Origin: Eledone cirrhosa
Lineage: Eukaryota; Mollusca; Cephalopoda; Octopoda; Eledonidae
Direction of reading: 5' to 3'
Length of the DNA stretch: 64,000 bases
Assembly: GCA_964016885.1 (NCBI GenBank)
Contig: OZ024743.1
Span: 169,624,333 to 169,688,332, forward strand
The position numbers and the translations under genes are program-made. How positions within the stretch are numbered: position 1 is the stretch's first letter; every line of letters starts with the position of its first letter. The notes beneath the pieces were generated by a model. The model was not told the origin of the DNA. It worked only from the letters and a program-made list of their open reading frames with translations, and did no database searches. This document shows, piece by piece, positions 1 through 10,884 of this stretch.

Positions 1-743
1 TAAAAAGGCTACAGAAGGAATGCTAATGGCTGCGCAAGAGCAGGCCCTTAAAACGAAGTGGTTGAAACACCATATTTACAAGGAGGAGGCTAGCCCACTG
101 TGCAGGATCTGTGGAGAGAGGGAGGAGACTGTGGCTCACATTGTATCCGAGTGTAAACACCTAGCCCAGACTCACTATAAGGGCTGGAGACATGATGTGA
201 TGGGCAGGGTGTGCCACTGGCACCTATGCAAAGTAAACAATTTACCACATTCTGAGAAGTGGTATGAGCATAAGCCAGAGTCGGTGATAGAAAACGATCA
301 GGTGAAGTTGCTGTGGGATTTTAGGATACAGACGGACAAGAAACTGGAACACAATAGACCTGACCTGGTGGTTTTGGACAAAGAAAAAAGATCATGCCTG
401 ATTGTGGATGTGGCCTGCCCATTCGACACGAGAGTGCAAGAGAAGGAGAGGGAGAAAATTAACCGATACCAGGACTTAAATTGGGAGGTAAAAAGGATTT
501 GGAACTACCATGAAGTCAAAGTGATCCCGATTGTCATAGGCGCACTAGGTACTATCTCAAAAAGTTTCCATGGATGGTTAAAGAAAATTGGCCACGCTTT
601 TTGGAACGCTTCAAAAGGCATGCTTGCTGGGCACAGCAAGAACCCTCCGATACGCCCTGAATATCTGAGGCTGCAGGTAGTGGCTTTATATTTATTTCAA
701 CAAACTTTCCAGTTAACTAACATCAATGACTGAGACTCAAAGA
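1..743 (+). mobile_element. R4/Dong-like LINE, copy A, 3' fragment
   Basis: This is the 3' part of a non-LTR retrotransposon that enters the window already open. It is nearly identical in protein to the ends of the copies at 4131-7696 and 7775-10870. It ends with a short untranslated tail (about 644-743) that runs straight into a (TAA)n repeat. The family has a CCHC knuckle followed by a PD-(D/E)XK restriction-like endonuclease, the arrangement known for the R4/Dong, R2 and NeSL groups. Dong-type elements are known to insert in TAA repeats, which fits the junction. Clade assignment is by domain order and context, not by a tree. Confidence 0.85.
2..733 (+). pseudogene. LINE C-terminus: CCHC knuckle plus restriction-like endonuclease (copy A)
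   Basis: This is the C-terminal end of the LINE polyprotein. A CCHC knuckle (CRICGEREETVAHIVSEC, about 100-155) precedes a restriction-like endonuclease core in which RPDLVV is followed by CLIVDVACPFDTR (about 357-432). That is the PD...D spacing expected of the nuclease that nicks the target. At 314-316 this copy keeps a tryptophan codon (TGG) where the copies at 7263 and 10442 have TAG. A loss of about 5 bases near 588 relative to those copies throws the last 45 or so codons out of frame, so the annotated C-terminus is not the ancestral one. The 5' portion lies outside the window. Confidence 0.85.
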
Positions 744-745
744 AC

Positions 746-779
<34 letters not shown>

Positions 780-783
780 TAAT
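744..783 (+). repeat. (TAA)n microsatellite
   Basis: About eleven TAA units separate the 3' end of copy A from the next LINE. It is the first of a series of TAA repeats that sit at element boundaries in this window. Confidence 0.95.
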
Positions 784-3167
784 AGTTGCGTTTGGCTCTT
801 AGAAAAACCAGAAAATGGAAATCCCCAGGAAAAGACAAAATACCAAATTTTTTGATAAATGCCTTCACAGAGTCTCATGAGCTGTTATCCCAAATTTACA
901 AGGAAATAGTTAAGGAGCCAGAAAAGATACCATCATGGCTAGTTAACGGCATTACATTCCTACTTCCGAAGAATAATGAGACAAACAATCCCATAAATTA
1001 CAGACCGATAACTTGCTTGACCACAATGTATAAAATTTTAACATCAGTCCTAACTGAATATACATATGACCACCTGATAACAAATGATCTATTTCCCAAT
1101 GAGCAGAAAGGGTAAAATAATACTGGAAGATTGTCATAATAGACACAAAAATCTATCGATTGCTTGGATAGATTATAAAAAAGCATTCGATAGTTTGCCA
1201 CACAGTTGGATTGAAAAATGTTTAGAGATTTTCAAAATATCCCCCGTTGTCAGGAGGTTTTTGTCATTCAGTATGAGGACATGGAGAACGACACTCCTTT
1301 TGAATAGTGAAACAAAATCACTGGAAGCTGGAGAAGTTAACATTAACTGTGGAATTTTTCAGGGTGACTCTTTATCACCGCTTTTATTCTGCATCGCACT
1401 TATACCATTAAGTAAAATGCTCAATGAAACAAAACATGGATATAGAGTCTATGACAAAACCATTAATCACCTGTTCTACATGGATGACCTGAAACTATTT
1501 GCAAAAAATGATGAACAATTGCAAGGGCTATTATCCACTGTGAAGCAGTTCAGTGATGACATTAAGATGGAGTTTGGACTGGATAAATGCGCCAAAGGAA
1601 CGTTCACCAGAGGAAAGCTGCTGAAGATTTCAGACATTAATCTTGATCAGGGGATCGTTATAAGAGAGCTTGATCAAGAAAAAACTTACAAATATCTAGG
1701 TGTTTGTGAAGGAGACGGAATCAAGCACTCGACAATGAGGGAAAGGATAAGGAAGGAATGTTACCGCAGAGTCAGAGCAATCTTAAGAACGGAATTGAAT
1801 GCAAGGAATAGGATCGATGCCATAAACACGCTTGCCATACCAGTAGTAACCTACAGTTACAATGTCATCAACTGGTCAAGCACAGAGATCCGTAGGCTCG
1901 ATACAAAAATCCGAAAATTCTTAACCATGCACAGAATGTATCACCCTAAGGCAGACATAGATAGAATATATCTCCCTAGGAAAGAAGGAGGACGTGGGTT
2001 AATCCAGTTAGACATTGCGTTGAAAACTGCAACAATTGGATTATCCACATATCTAAGGGAATCACATGATTGGATGATCAAACTCGTTTTGAAACACGAA
2101 AGCACCAAAAGATCATATTCCATTACAAAAGATGCACAAAGATACAGTAATGGACTACAAATTTCAGAAGTCCCATTTACTGCTGAAATGGAAAACACAG
2201 AAAAAGCAAAGTAGGTAAAAGTAACTGCAAAGAAAGTAACTGCTACAGAAACTGGCTAAGAAATGGCAAGAAAAGCCTCTGTATGGAAAATACCCAGAGC
2301 GAGCTAACAATCCTGATGTTGACAAAACTTTAACCCGTCAGTGGTTGGCATCCTCTGGACTGAAATCGGAGACTGAAGGACTGATTATATCGGCACAAGA
2401 TCAGTGTCTGCCAACAAAAAATTACCAAGCCAACATAATAAAAAATGGGTGTAGCCCATTATGCCGTGTATGCAAAAAACAACCAGAGACCATTGACCAT
2501 ATAATTTCAATGTGCAGTCCTATAGCTCCAACCGAATACCTAAACAGGCATGACAGAGCTGCACAATACATACATTGGATAATGTGTAAGCATTTTGACC
2601 TGCCCCATCAAAAGAATTGGTGGGAGCATCAACCACCTCCCACACTTGAAAAAGATCACATCTCAATCTTGTGGAACTTTAGCATCCAAACAGACCGAAA
2701 AATAGATGCAAATAGACCTGATATAATATTGAAGGACTTTCAAAGGAGGGTATGCCTGCTAATTGATATGTCTGTTCCAATAGACAAGAATGTATCTATA
2801 AAAACATTTGAAAAATTGAGCAAGTATAAGGACCTGGAGATAGAAATTGGAAAAATGTGGAAATTGAGAACTAAAACAATACCAGTGGTTGTAGGCGCTC
2901 TGGGAATGATACCTAAGGGGTCTAACGACTACTTATCGCAAATCCCAGGAAACCCGCGTATAGGAGAAATACAAAAGATAGTACTAATGGGAACTGCCCA
3001 TATACTAAGGAAGATCCTGTCAATATAAGTACACCACAAGTCTAAACACTAAGGATGCATGTGTGAATATGTATGTTCTTTCTTGAACATGGCGGACCTT
3101 GTTGTCTCTTGAGGTCACTGGTTGTGACTTGGTGATAACTCGTATGAATATAAAGCAAGATAAATGC
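784..3167 (+). mobile_element. R4/Dong-like LINE, copy B (second subfamily)
   Basis: This is a 5'-truncated element of the same architecture as copies A, C and D but clearly diverged from them in protein. It starts at a TAA repeat and ends at another one (3168-3186). It contains RT, CCHC knuckle and restriction-like endonuclease in order, and has a 3' untranslated tail of about 140 bases. It belongs with the remnant at 19087-20434, as judged by shared RT wording such as NCGIFQ.DSL.P.LFCI. Confidence 0.85.
786..3028 (+). pseudogene. LINE polyprotein: RT, CCHC knuckle and endonuclease (copy B, frameshifted)
   Basis: Three reading frames together make one protein. Positions 786-1115 hold the RT start (NYRPITC block). 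Positions 1084-2214 hold the palm (DYKKAFDSLPHSWI, then GIFQGDSLSPLLF, then the catalytic YMDD at about 1480-1491) and the thumb (YKYLGV). Positions 2345-3028 hold the knuckle (CRVCKKQPETIDHIISMC) and the nuclease (NRPDII ... CLLIDMSVPID). A frameshift near 1110 and a break between about 2210 and 2345 make it non-functional. The catalytic aspartates are retained, so decay looks moderate. It ends at a natural-looking stop shortly before the TAA tail. Confidence 0.85.
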
Positions 3168-3186
3168 AAATAATAATAATAATAAT
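3168..3186 (+). repeat. (TAA)n at the 3' end of copy B
   Basis: A short run of about six TAA units abuts the 3' end of copy B. It is the expected target or tail repeat for this family. Confidence 0.85.
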
Positions 3187-4130
3187 CCGAAGACGCACGA
3201 GGTGGCGGAGGTCATGAAATCGCTCCCGTAAGTTTTGAATTTTTAACATATTTAAATCATTTGTGAAATAACAACTCTTAGTACAAATGCTACGTAAAGC
3301 ACCCGGCTTGAGCCCCCAAAAATTCGGACCCAAAATATATTGTTATAAGGCTCAAATATTCAAATATTCAACTTTGTATTGTACACTGTATATCCAAAAA
3401 AGAAAATGGCTATAAATGGAAGAAGAACCCCCCCCCCCTCCTCTCCTCTGTCTACACTATATAGAACAGCCAAACTCACCAACACCAGAAACTAGATACA
3501 CCACCCACCTCATCACCTGTGTACACTAAACACAACAGCCAGATAACGGCAATTTCACCACCGCCGCTCACTACTGCCATCATTACCACCACTATCCCAT
3601 CACCGCCGCCACCACTCCTTCACTCCTTCACTGCTACCACCGCTACAACACCATCACTACGGTAATACGACCACATCACCACCACTGCCTCGGTATCGAC
3701 ATCACCACCACCACTGTCTCAGTATCGCTACCGCCGCCAGTCTCCCACTCCTCCCGGCTGGCTGCTGCCACCACATTATAGAATTCCTACTACTAAAAAA
3801 GAGGAAGGCATCAAAATATATAGATAGACTCAAAAGAAAAAAGAAAAAACAAACAACAAAACCAAAGCAGCACAGCAACAACAGCAAAAAACGAGAAAAA
3901 CAAACAGAGAAAAACAAAAACAAAAAAAAACAAAAAACGTAAAGAAAATAAGAATGAAGAGAGAAGCAGGCGGACGGACAGAGAAGAGGGGGGAAAAACT
4001 AAAACTAAAAAAAACAAAAACTAAGTCAGACATTCGAACACTACATTACAATGAAACTTATGCTTATTCATTTTTGGGGCCCTTTCTGCCTGTGTGTTTG
4101 TTTGTTTATGTGTGTTCGTATACAGCGTGG
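3187..4130. other. Gene-free stretch: low-complexity spacer
   Basis: No coding sequence can be supported. Positions 3429-3437 are a C run. Positions 3480-3760 are rich in CCACCA/CCGCC-like trinucleotides. Positions 3830-4030 are an A-rich tract whose complement gives spurious phenylalanine-rich frames. Positions 3187-3350 are of ordinary composition and may be the 5' remnant of an unidentified repeat. Confidence 0.6.
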
Positions 4131-4253
4131 TGATAATGCCACACAAGGGCCAAGTGGAACGGCGAATCCACAGATGGCTATGTAACCATACATTCGCCAA
4201 TCCTCGATAAGAGTGTTTAAATATCGAACATAAACAGTTCGAATAACGGTGAA

Positions 4254-5459
4254 ATGGAGACTAGAACGTCATGTGACAGACTCTCACCCAACAGGTGCCC
4301 CCTGGCTCAGCAGCAGGAACCTGACTGTCAACCAAATACTGCTGATGTTGGAGGAAGAAGAAGAAGGAAAGGGGCCAGAACCAACTGGACGAAAGAATTG
4401 AATAGAACTGTTATGCAATGTTACCTGAAAAGTAACCCCAAGGAGAGGGGCTACAGGAGACGGATGCATAACATCTGGAACGAGATTGGTCTATTTAAAT
4501 TAGATGAACAAAAATTGGTCGGGCAGGCTCGGATAATAAGAACTAATGGGTGGATAAGCGAGCTGGAACTGGAGGAACTGAGCAGAGAGAATGGCTTGGA
4601 GATGGCGGGTGTAGTATGCCAGACAAGCGAGCCAGTGGGAAATGAAGGTGAAGAGGTCCTGAGAACGGAGGAACCACCCGAAGCAGACAATGATCTGAAT
4701 ACTGAGATAAATAATACCTGGAACAGAGATACGGCCACTGAGGAGATGAATGCTGACGGGCTAGGACAAGATTCGGTTGACATCCTAAATTTAGTGGTAG
4801 ATGAATTGAACAATGATAGTGGGAGACCTATGAACCTAAGATTTGTAGACAGGAAAAAGTTAAAAGAAACAACAGCTAAGGTAAACAAAGTCGTCACATA
4901 CCTTGAAGCGAGGAGCCTTCACCAGTGCAACAATATCCTCAAAGCAACAGCAAATACGGTGAGGAAACTACTTGGTATAAAAGCGAGAGGAAACAACAGA
5001 CAAGAAAGAGCAGAGCCGTGGTGGAAGAAACGACTGAGTGGTCAAATCGGGGAAATGAGAAATGACATAGGAAAGCTTGAGTCACTACTGAATGGGACAC
5101 TAAAAAACATAGGCACTAAAAATAGACTGGAAATAAAGTACAAAACTAGGAGGAAAAAGCTAAATATTATCATAGAGGAACTGAAGCAACGCATTGTAGC
5201 AAAGAGTGCAAAAATCAGGCGATACGAGAACAGAGTCAGTCAGTATAAACAGAACCGCATGTTCGACAACAACCAGAAGATGTTGTTTGGACAGCTTGAG
5301 GGGAAAGAAAGAGGCAACGACTTGATCCATGGGGCGGAGCAAACTAAACATTCTGCAGAGGAATATGGGAGCAGGATGTTAGAGATAATGTCCAGGCAGG
5401 GTGGATTGAGACAGTACAGAGGGAGATGGGTGAGCAGGCACACCAGCAAACTGATTTGA
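4254..5459 (+). pseudogene. LINE ORF N-terminal part with Myb-like region (copy C)
   Basis: The predicted 401-residue frame starts with a polar leader. From about residue 40 to 110 it has a basic, tryptophan-bearing helix-turn-helix-like segment (NWTKELNRTVMQCYLKSN, then a GYRRRMHNIWNE stretch) that resembles Myb/SANT-type DNA-binding domains of some LINEs. A long charged linker follows, with lysine- and glutamate-rich helices. An A missing near 5346 relative to copy D (ACTAAACATTC against ACTAAAACATTC) shifts the frame, so the last 35 or so residues are not real and the protein continues in the frame starting near 5426. The first methionine is taken as the start by length only. Function as target-site binding is inference. 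Confidence 0.75.
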
Positions 5460-7622
5460 GTATCACAGTTGAAACTCTTAAGGGGCAGGCCAAAAAACTA
5501 ACCAACTGGAAATCACCAGGCCCAGATGGTGTGCAGGGATATTGGATTAAAAATTTAACATCCCTCCACCCGAAGCTGACGGCCATGTTCAATGACTGCT
5601 TGGTGTCGGGTGAGGTGCCAGAGTGGTTGACAAAAGGTACCACAGTTCTGATAATGAAAGACCGAATCAAGGGTAATGATGTTACCAACTATAGACCTAT
5701 TACATGTCTGTCCGTAATGTGGAAACTGTTGACGAGCATTGTGTCTGAGGAAATCTACCATCACCTCCACACAAACAACTTGTTACCGGACGAACAGAAA
5801 GGATGCCGAAAGAAGTCACGTGGTACAAGTAATGGGGAATTGCAGGAGGAGACACACTGATCTTGCCATGGGATGGATAGACTACAGAAAGGCATTTGAC
5901 ATGGTGCCTCATTCTTGGATCACCAAAAGCCTGGAGATCTTCAGGGTGGCAGATAACATCAGACAGTTGCTGGGCAGGAGTATGGGGTCCTGGGAGACAG
6001 AGTTGACATCAACTGGAGTATCCTTGGGAAGCGTGAAGATCAAGAGAGGTATCTTCCAGGGAGATAGCCTGTCCCCTCTGTTGTTTGTCCTTGCCCTGAT
6101 GCCCCTGACCATTATGCTGCGAAAAGTGAGAGCAGGATACAAGTTGGGAAAGGGAGAGCTTACCATCAATCACCTCCTCTTCATGGACGATCTTAAGCTC
6201 TTCGGGAAAAGTGAGAAGGGGTTGGATGTGCTTGTTGACACTGTCCGTATTTTCAGCAGTGATATATGTATGCAGTTTGGTATTAGTAAATGAGGAGTCA
6301 TTGTGATGAGGAGGGGTAGGTTGAGCAGAAGTAACGGGATCCAGATACCAACAGGTGAGATGATAAAGGAAATTGACTCTGAGGAAGGATACAAGTATTT
6401 GGGCGTTCTGGAGGCTGATGACATCAAGAACAAAAAAAGAATGAAGGAATTGATAAGAACTGAATACCTTCGGAGAGTAAGGAGCGTATTAAAGTCACAT
6501 CTGAACAGTAGGAATGCCATAAGTGCAGTAAATTCCCGAGCTGTGTCTATTATTAGGTACAGTGCGGGAATTCTGAGATGGAATGTTGCTGAACAAAAAG
6601 AAATGGATAGGAAGACTAGGAAGCTATTGACTATCTACAATAAGTTCCACAAGAGGAGTGATGTCGATAGACTCTACCTAAGGAGATCTGAGGGTGGAAG
6701 AGGTCTTATCAGCATAGAGGACTGTGTTCAGATGGAGAAAAACAACCTATACAAATACGTGACCTATAGTAAGGAGCCAATGCTCAGAACTGTACTGAAG
6801 GAGGGGACAGTAGGCCAAGGGATGTCCAAGGAGGAAATAACATCAAGGAGGAAGAGCAGCCTTAAGGGAAAATCCCTTCATAGTACCTTCTTTGAGAAAA
6901 CTGAATTTAGAGATCCACAGACATGGAACTGGTTGAGAAGAGGAGACCTCAAAAAGGCTACAGAAGGAATGCTAATGGCTGCGCAGGAGCAGGCCCTCAA
7001 AACGAAGTGGTTGAAGCACCATATTTACAAGGAGGAGGCTAGCCCACTGTGCAGGATCTGTGGAGAGAGAGAGGAGACTGTGGCTCACATTGTCTCCGAG
7101 TGTAAACACCTAGCCCAGACCCACTATAAGGGCTGGAGACACGATGTGATGGGCAGGGTGATCCACTGGCACCTATGCAAAGTAAACAATTTACCACATT
7201 CTGAGAAATGGTATGAGCATAGGCCAGAGGCGGTGATGGAGAACAATCAGGTGAAGGTGCTGTAGGATTTTAGGATACAGACGGACAAAAAACTGGAACA
7301 CAATAGACCTGACCTGGTGGTTGTGGACAAAGAAAAAAGATCGTGTCTGATTGTGGATGTGGCCTGCCCTTTCGACACGAGAGTGCAAGAGAAGGAGAGG
7401 GAGAAAATTAACCGATACCAGGACCTAAAGTGGGAGGTGAAAAGGATTTGGAACTGCCATGAAGTCAAAGTGATCCCGATTGTCATAGGCGCACTGGGGA
7501 CTATCTCCAAAAGTTTCCAGGGATGGTTAAAGAAAATCGGCCCCTTCACGCTTTTTGGAACGCTTCAAAAGGCATGCTTGCTGGGAACAGCAAGAACCCT
7601 CCGATACGTCCTGAATATCTGA
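5426..7622 (+). pseudogene. LINE RT, CCHC knuckle and endonuclease (copy C, broken)
   Basis: This region continues the copy C polyprotein. The fingers carry NYRPITC near 5690. A deletion of about 25 bases near 5827 relative to copy D removes a KDQLLIDK-like segment and changes frame. The palm then reads WIDYRKAFDMVPHSWI, RGIFQGDSLSPLLF and the catalytic FMDD (about 6182-6193). A TGA at 6291-6293 (TGT in copy D) interrupts the thumb, and the chain resumes at 6303. The knuckle (about 7050-7105) follows. TAG at 7263-7265 replaces the tryptophan seen in copy A. The nuclease core RPDLVV ... CLIVDVACPFDTR lies at 7308-7382. The chain closes with a stop at 7620. At least four lesions make it dead. 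Confidence 0.85.
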
Positions 7623-7696
7623 GGCTGCAGGTAGTGGCTTGATATTCATTCCAACGGACTTTCCAGTTAACCAACATCAATGACTGAGATTCAAGG

Positions 7697-7705
7697 AATA
7701 ACAAC

Positions 7706-7774
<69 letters not shown>
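7697..7774 (+). repeat. (TAA)n microsatellite between copies C and D
   Basis: An almost pure TAA tract of about 25 units joins the 3' end of copy C to the truncated 5' end of copy D. The reverse strand gives a spurious poly-isoleucine/leucine frame. Confidence 0.95.
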
Positions 7775-7775
<1 letters not shown>

Positions 7776-7811
7776 GAGATGGAGGGTTGAGTATGCCAGG
7801 CAAACGAGCCA

Positions 7812-8336
7812 GTGGGAAATGAAGGTGAAGAGGTCGAGAGAACGGAGGAACCACTCGAAACAGACAATGATCTGAATGCTGAGATAAATAATACCTGGAA
7901 CAGAAATACGGCCACTGAGGAGTTGAATGCTGACGGGCTAGGACAAGATTTGGTAGACATCCTAAATTTAGTGGTAGATGAATTGAACAATGATAGTGGG
8001 AGACCTATGAACCTAAGATTTGTAGACAGGAAAAAGTTAAAAGAAACAACAGCTAAGGTAAACAAAGTCACCCCATACCTTGAGGCGAGGAGCCTTCACC
8101 AGTGCAACAATATCCTCAAAGCAACAGCAAATACGGTGAGGAAACTACTTGGTATAAAAGCGAGAGGAAACAACAGACAAGAAAGAGCAGAGCCTTGGTG
8201 GAAGAAACGACTGAGTGGTCAAATCAGGGAAATGAGAAATGACATTGGAAAGCTTGAGTCCCTACTGGATGGGACACTAAAAAACATAGACACTAAAAAT
8301 AGACTGGAAATAAAGTACAAAACTAGGAGGAACTGA
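7812..8336 (+). pseudogene. LINE N-terminal linker region (copy D)
   Basis: This frame matches the acidic and lysine-rich linker of copy C (about 4641-5150) and lacks the Myb-like start because of 5' truncation. It stops at 8334-8336 because a 25-base segment present in copy C (between two AGAGGAA/AGGAGGAA-like repeats) is missing near 8331, which shifts the frame. The deletion ends in short direct repeats, which suggests slippage or microhomology repair. The true chain continues in the frame that opens at 8411. Confidence 0.75.
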
Positions 8337-8410
8337 AGCAACGCATTGTTGCAAAGAGTGCAAAAATCAGGCGATACGAGAACAGAGTCAGCCAGTATAG
8401 ACAGAACCGC

Positions 8411-10444
8411 ATGTTCGACAACAACCAGAAGATGCTGTTTGGACAGCTTGAAGGGAAAGAAAGAGGCAACGACTTGATCTCTGAGGCGGAACAAACTAAA
8501 ACATTCTGGAGAGGAATATGGGAGCAGGATGTTAAACATAATGACCAGGCAGTGTGGATTGAGACAGTTCAGAAGGAGATCAGTGAACAGGCACACCAAC
8601 AAACTGATTTGAGTATCACAATTGAAACTCTTAAGGGGCAGGCCAAAAAACTAACCAACTGGAAATCACCTGGCCCAGATGGTGTGCAGGGGTATTGGAT
8701 TAAAAACATAACATCCCTCCACCCGAAACTGACAACCATGTTCAATGACTGCTTGATGTCAGGTGAGGTACCAGAGTGGTTGACAAAAGGTACCACAGTT
8801 CTGATAATGAAAGACCGAATCAAGGGTAATGATGTTACCAACTATAGACCTATCACATGTGTGTCCGTAATGTGGAAACTGTTGACGAGCATTGTGTCTG
8901 AGGAAATCTACCATCACCGCCACACAAACAACTTGTTACCGGACGAACAGAAAGGATGCCGAAAGAAGTCACGTGGTACAAAGGACCAGTTACTTATTGA
9001 TAAGATGGTAATGAGGAATTGCAAGAGGAGACACACTGGTCTTGCCATGGGATGGATAGACTACAAAAAGGCATTTGACATGGTGCCTCATTCTTGGATC
9101 ACCAAAAGCCTGGAGATCTTCAAGGTGGCAGATAACATCAGACAGTTGTTGGGCAAAAGTATGAAGTCCTGGGAAACAGAGTTAACATCAACTGGAGAGT
9201 CCTTGGGAAGCGTGAAGATCAAGAGAGGTATCTTCCAGGGAGATAGTCTGTCCCCTCTGTTGTTTGTCCTTGCCCTGATGCCCCTGACCAGTGTACTGCG
9301 AAAAGTGAGAGCAGGATACAGGTTGCGAAAGGGAGGGCTTACCATCAATCACCTCCTCTTCATGGACGATCTTAAGCTCTTCGGGAAGAGTGAGAAGGAG
9401 TTGGATGTGCCTGTTGACACTGTCCGTATTTTCAGCAATGATATATGTATGCAATTTGGTATTAGTAAGTGTGGAGTCATTGTGATGAGGAGGGGTAAGT
9501 TGAGCAGAAGTAACGGAATCCAGATACCAACAGGTGAGATGATAAAGGAAATTGACTCTAAGGAAGGATACAAGTATTTGGGCGTTCTGGAGGCTGATGA
9601 CATCAAGAACAAAAAAAAAATGAAGGAATTGATAAGAACTGAATACCTTCGGAGAGTAAGGAGCGTATTAAAGTCACATCTGAACAGTAGGAATGCCATA
9701 AGTGCAGTAAATTCCCGAGCTGTGTCTATTATTAGGTACAGTGCGGGAATTCTGAGATGGAATGTTGCTGAACAAAAAGAAATGGATAGGAAGACTAGGA
9801 AGCTATTGACTATCTACAATAAGTTCCACAAGAGGAGTGATGTCGATAGACTCTACTTAAGGAGATCTGAGGGTGGAAGAGGTCTTATCAGCATAGAGGA
9901 CTGTGTTCAGATGGAGAAAAACAGCCTACACAAATACGTGACTGATAGTAAGGAGCCAATGCTCAGAACTATACTGAAGGAGGGGACAATAGGCCAGGGG
10001 ATGTCCAAGGAGGAAATAATATCAAGGAGAAAGAGCAGCCTTCAGGAAAAATCCCTTCATAGTACCTTCTTTGAGAAAACTGAATTTAGAGATCCACAGA
10101 CATGGAACTGGTTGAAAAGAGGAGACCTTCAAAAGGCTACAGAAGGAATGTTAATGGCTGCGCAGGAGCAGGCCCTCAAAACGAAGTGGTTGAAACACCA
10201 CATTTACAAGGAGGAGGCTAGCCCACTGTGCAGGATCTGTGGAGGGAGAGAGGAGACTGTGGCTCACATTGTATCCGAGTGTAAACACCTAGCCCAGACT
10301 CACTATAAGGGCTGGAGACATGATGTGATGGGCAAGGTGATCCACTGGCACCTATGCAAAGTAAACAATTTACCAAATTCTGAGAAGTGGTATGAGCATA
10401 AGCCAGAGGCGGTGATAGAAAACGATCAGGTGAAGGTGCTGTAG
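8411..10444 (+). CDS. LINE reverse transcriptase plus CCHC knuckle, 677 codons (copy D)
   Basis: This is the longest open frame in the window. Fingers: NYRPITC near residue 143. Palm: GWIDYKKAFDMVPHSW at about 210-228, RGIFQGDSLSPLLF at about 272-285, and catalytic FMDD at about 315-318 with both aspartates present. Thumb: KYLGVLEADD near 388. The CCHC knuckle CRICGGREETVAHIVSEC lies at about 607-624. The frame ends at TAG 10442-10444, the same codon that is TAG in copy C and TGG in copy A. The restriction-like endonuclease is therefore cut off and lies in frame just downstream. The first ATG is an internal methionine and not the natural start. RT would copy the element's RNA at the nicked target. 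Without the nuclease domain this copy could not act alone unless the stop is read through. Confidence 0.85.
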   Translation: MFDNNQKMLFGQLEGKERGNDLISEAEQTKTFWRGIWEQDVKHNDQAVWIETVQKEISEQAHQQTDLSITIETLKGQAKKLTNWKSPGPDGVQGYWIKNITSLHPKLTTMFNDCLMSGEVPEWLTKGTTVLIMKDRIKGNDVTNYRPITCVSVMWKLLTSIVSEEIYHHRHTNNLLPDEQKGCRKKSRGTKDQLLIDKMVMRNCKRRHTGLAMGWIDYKKAFDMVPHSWITKSLEIFKVADNIRQLLGKSMKSWETELTSTGESLGSVKIKRGIFQGDSLSPLLFVLALMPLTSVLRKVRAGYRLRKGGLTINHLLFMDDLKLFGKSEKELDVPVDTVRIFSNDICMQFGISKCGVIVMRRGKLSRSNGIQIPTGEMIKEIDSKEGYKYLGVLEADDIKNKKKMKELIRTEYLRRVRSVLKSHLNSRNAISAVNSRAVSIIRYSAGILRWNVAEQKEMDRKTRKLLTIYNKFHKRSDVDRLYLRRSEGGRGLISIEDCVQMEKNSLHKYVTDSKEPMLRTILKEGTIGQGMSKEEIISRRKSSLQEKSLHSTFFEKTEFRDPQTWNWLKRGDLQKATEGMLMAAQEQALKTKWLKHHIYKEEASPLCRICGGREETVAHIVSECKHLAQTHYKGWRHDVMGKVIHWHLCKVNNLPNSEKWYEHKPEAVIENDQVKVL

Positions 10445-10798
10445 GATTTTAGGATACAGACGGACAAGAAACTGGAACACAATAGACCTGACTTGGTGGT
10501 TTTGGACAAAGAAAAAAGATCGTGCCTGATTGTGGATGTGGCTTGCCCATTCGACACGAGAGTGTAAGAGGAGAGGGAGAAAATTAACCGATACCAGGAC
10601 TTAAAGTGGGAGGTAAAAAGGATTTGGAACTGCCATGAAGTCAGAGTGATCCCGATTGTCATAGGCGCACTATGGACTATCTCAAAAAGTTTCCAGGGAT
10701 GGTTAAAGAAAATTGGCCCCTTCACGCTTTTTGGAACGCTTCAAAAGGCATGCTTGCTGGGAACAGCAAGAACCCTCCGATACGTCCTGAATATCTGA
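10445..10798 (+). pseudogene. LINE restriction-like endonuclease remnant (copy D)
   Basis: Translation continues in frame after the TAG at 10442 with the nuclease core RPDLVV ... CLIVDVACPFDTR (about 10485-10560). A TAA at 10565-10567 (CAA in copies A and C) and a nearby 3-base loss then follow. The final LGTARTLRYVLNI end is intact, with its stop at 10796. This is the domain expected to nick the target strand. Confidence 0.8.
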
Positions 10799-10870
10799 GG
10801 CTGCAGGTAGTGGCTTGATATTCTTCTCAACAAACTTTCCAGTTAACTAATATCAATGACTGAGACTCAA

Positions 10871-10884
10871 AGAATAATAATAAT
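10871..10884 (+). repeat. (TAA)n joining copy D and Tx1-like copy F, tail to tail
   Basis: Only about four TAA units remain. The plus-strand LINE ends on the left, and the 3' end of the minus-strand Tx1-like LINE begins on the right. The same tail-to-tail arrangement recurs at 45127-45141. Confidence 0.85.

Larger units (their letters stand above)
4131..7696 (+). mobile_element. R4/Dong-like LINE, copy C (longest copy)
   Basis: This is the longest member of the family in the window. It begins upstream of the ORF at 4254 (5' boundary uncertain, near 4131) and ends at the (TAA)n tract from 7697. It carries an N-terminal Myb-like region, RT, CCHC knuckle and restriction-like endonuclease. Compared with copy D it extends about 345 bp further 5', so D is a 5'-truncated sister. 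Nucleotide similarity to D is very high along the shared length, which points to a recent common source. Confidence 0.85.
7775..10870 (+). mobile_element. R4/Dong-like LINE, copy D
   Basis: This is a 5'-truncated copy of the copy C family. It starts at a position equal to about 4598 of copy C and ends at a short TAA run (10871-10884). It is the best preserved copy, with a 677-codon open frame across RT and knuckle. Being head-to-tail with copy C through a TAA tract fits repeated insertion of the family into the same repeat, or a local duplication. Confidence 0.85.

Noticed and set aside
3702..4033. Minus-strand Phe/Cys/Leu-rich frames resembling membrane proteins
   Set aside because: They are the complement of an A-rich tract (AAAACAAAAACAAA type), so the hydrophobicity is an artefact.
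7691..8071. Minus-strand frame with a poly-isoleucine run
   Set aside because: It reads through the TAA microsatellite and then the antisense of the LINE linker.
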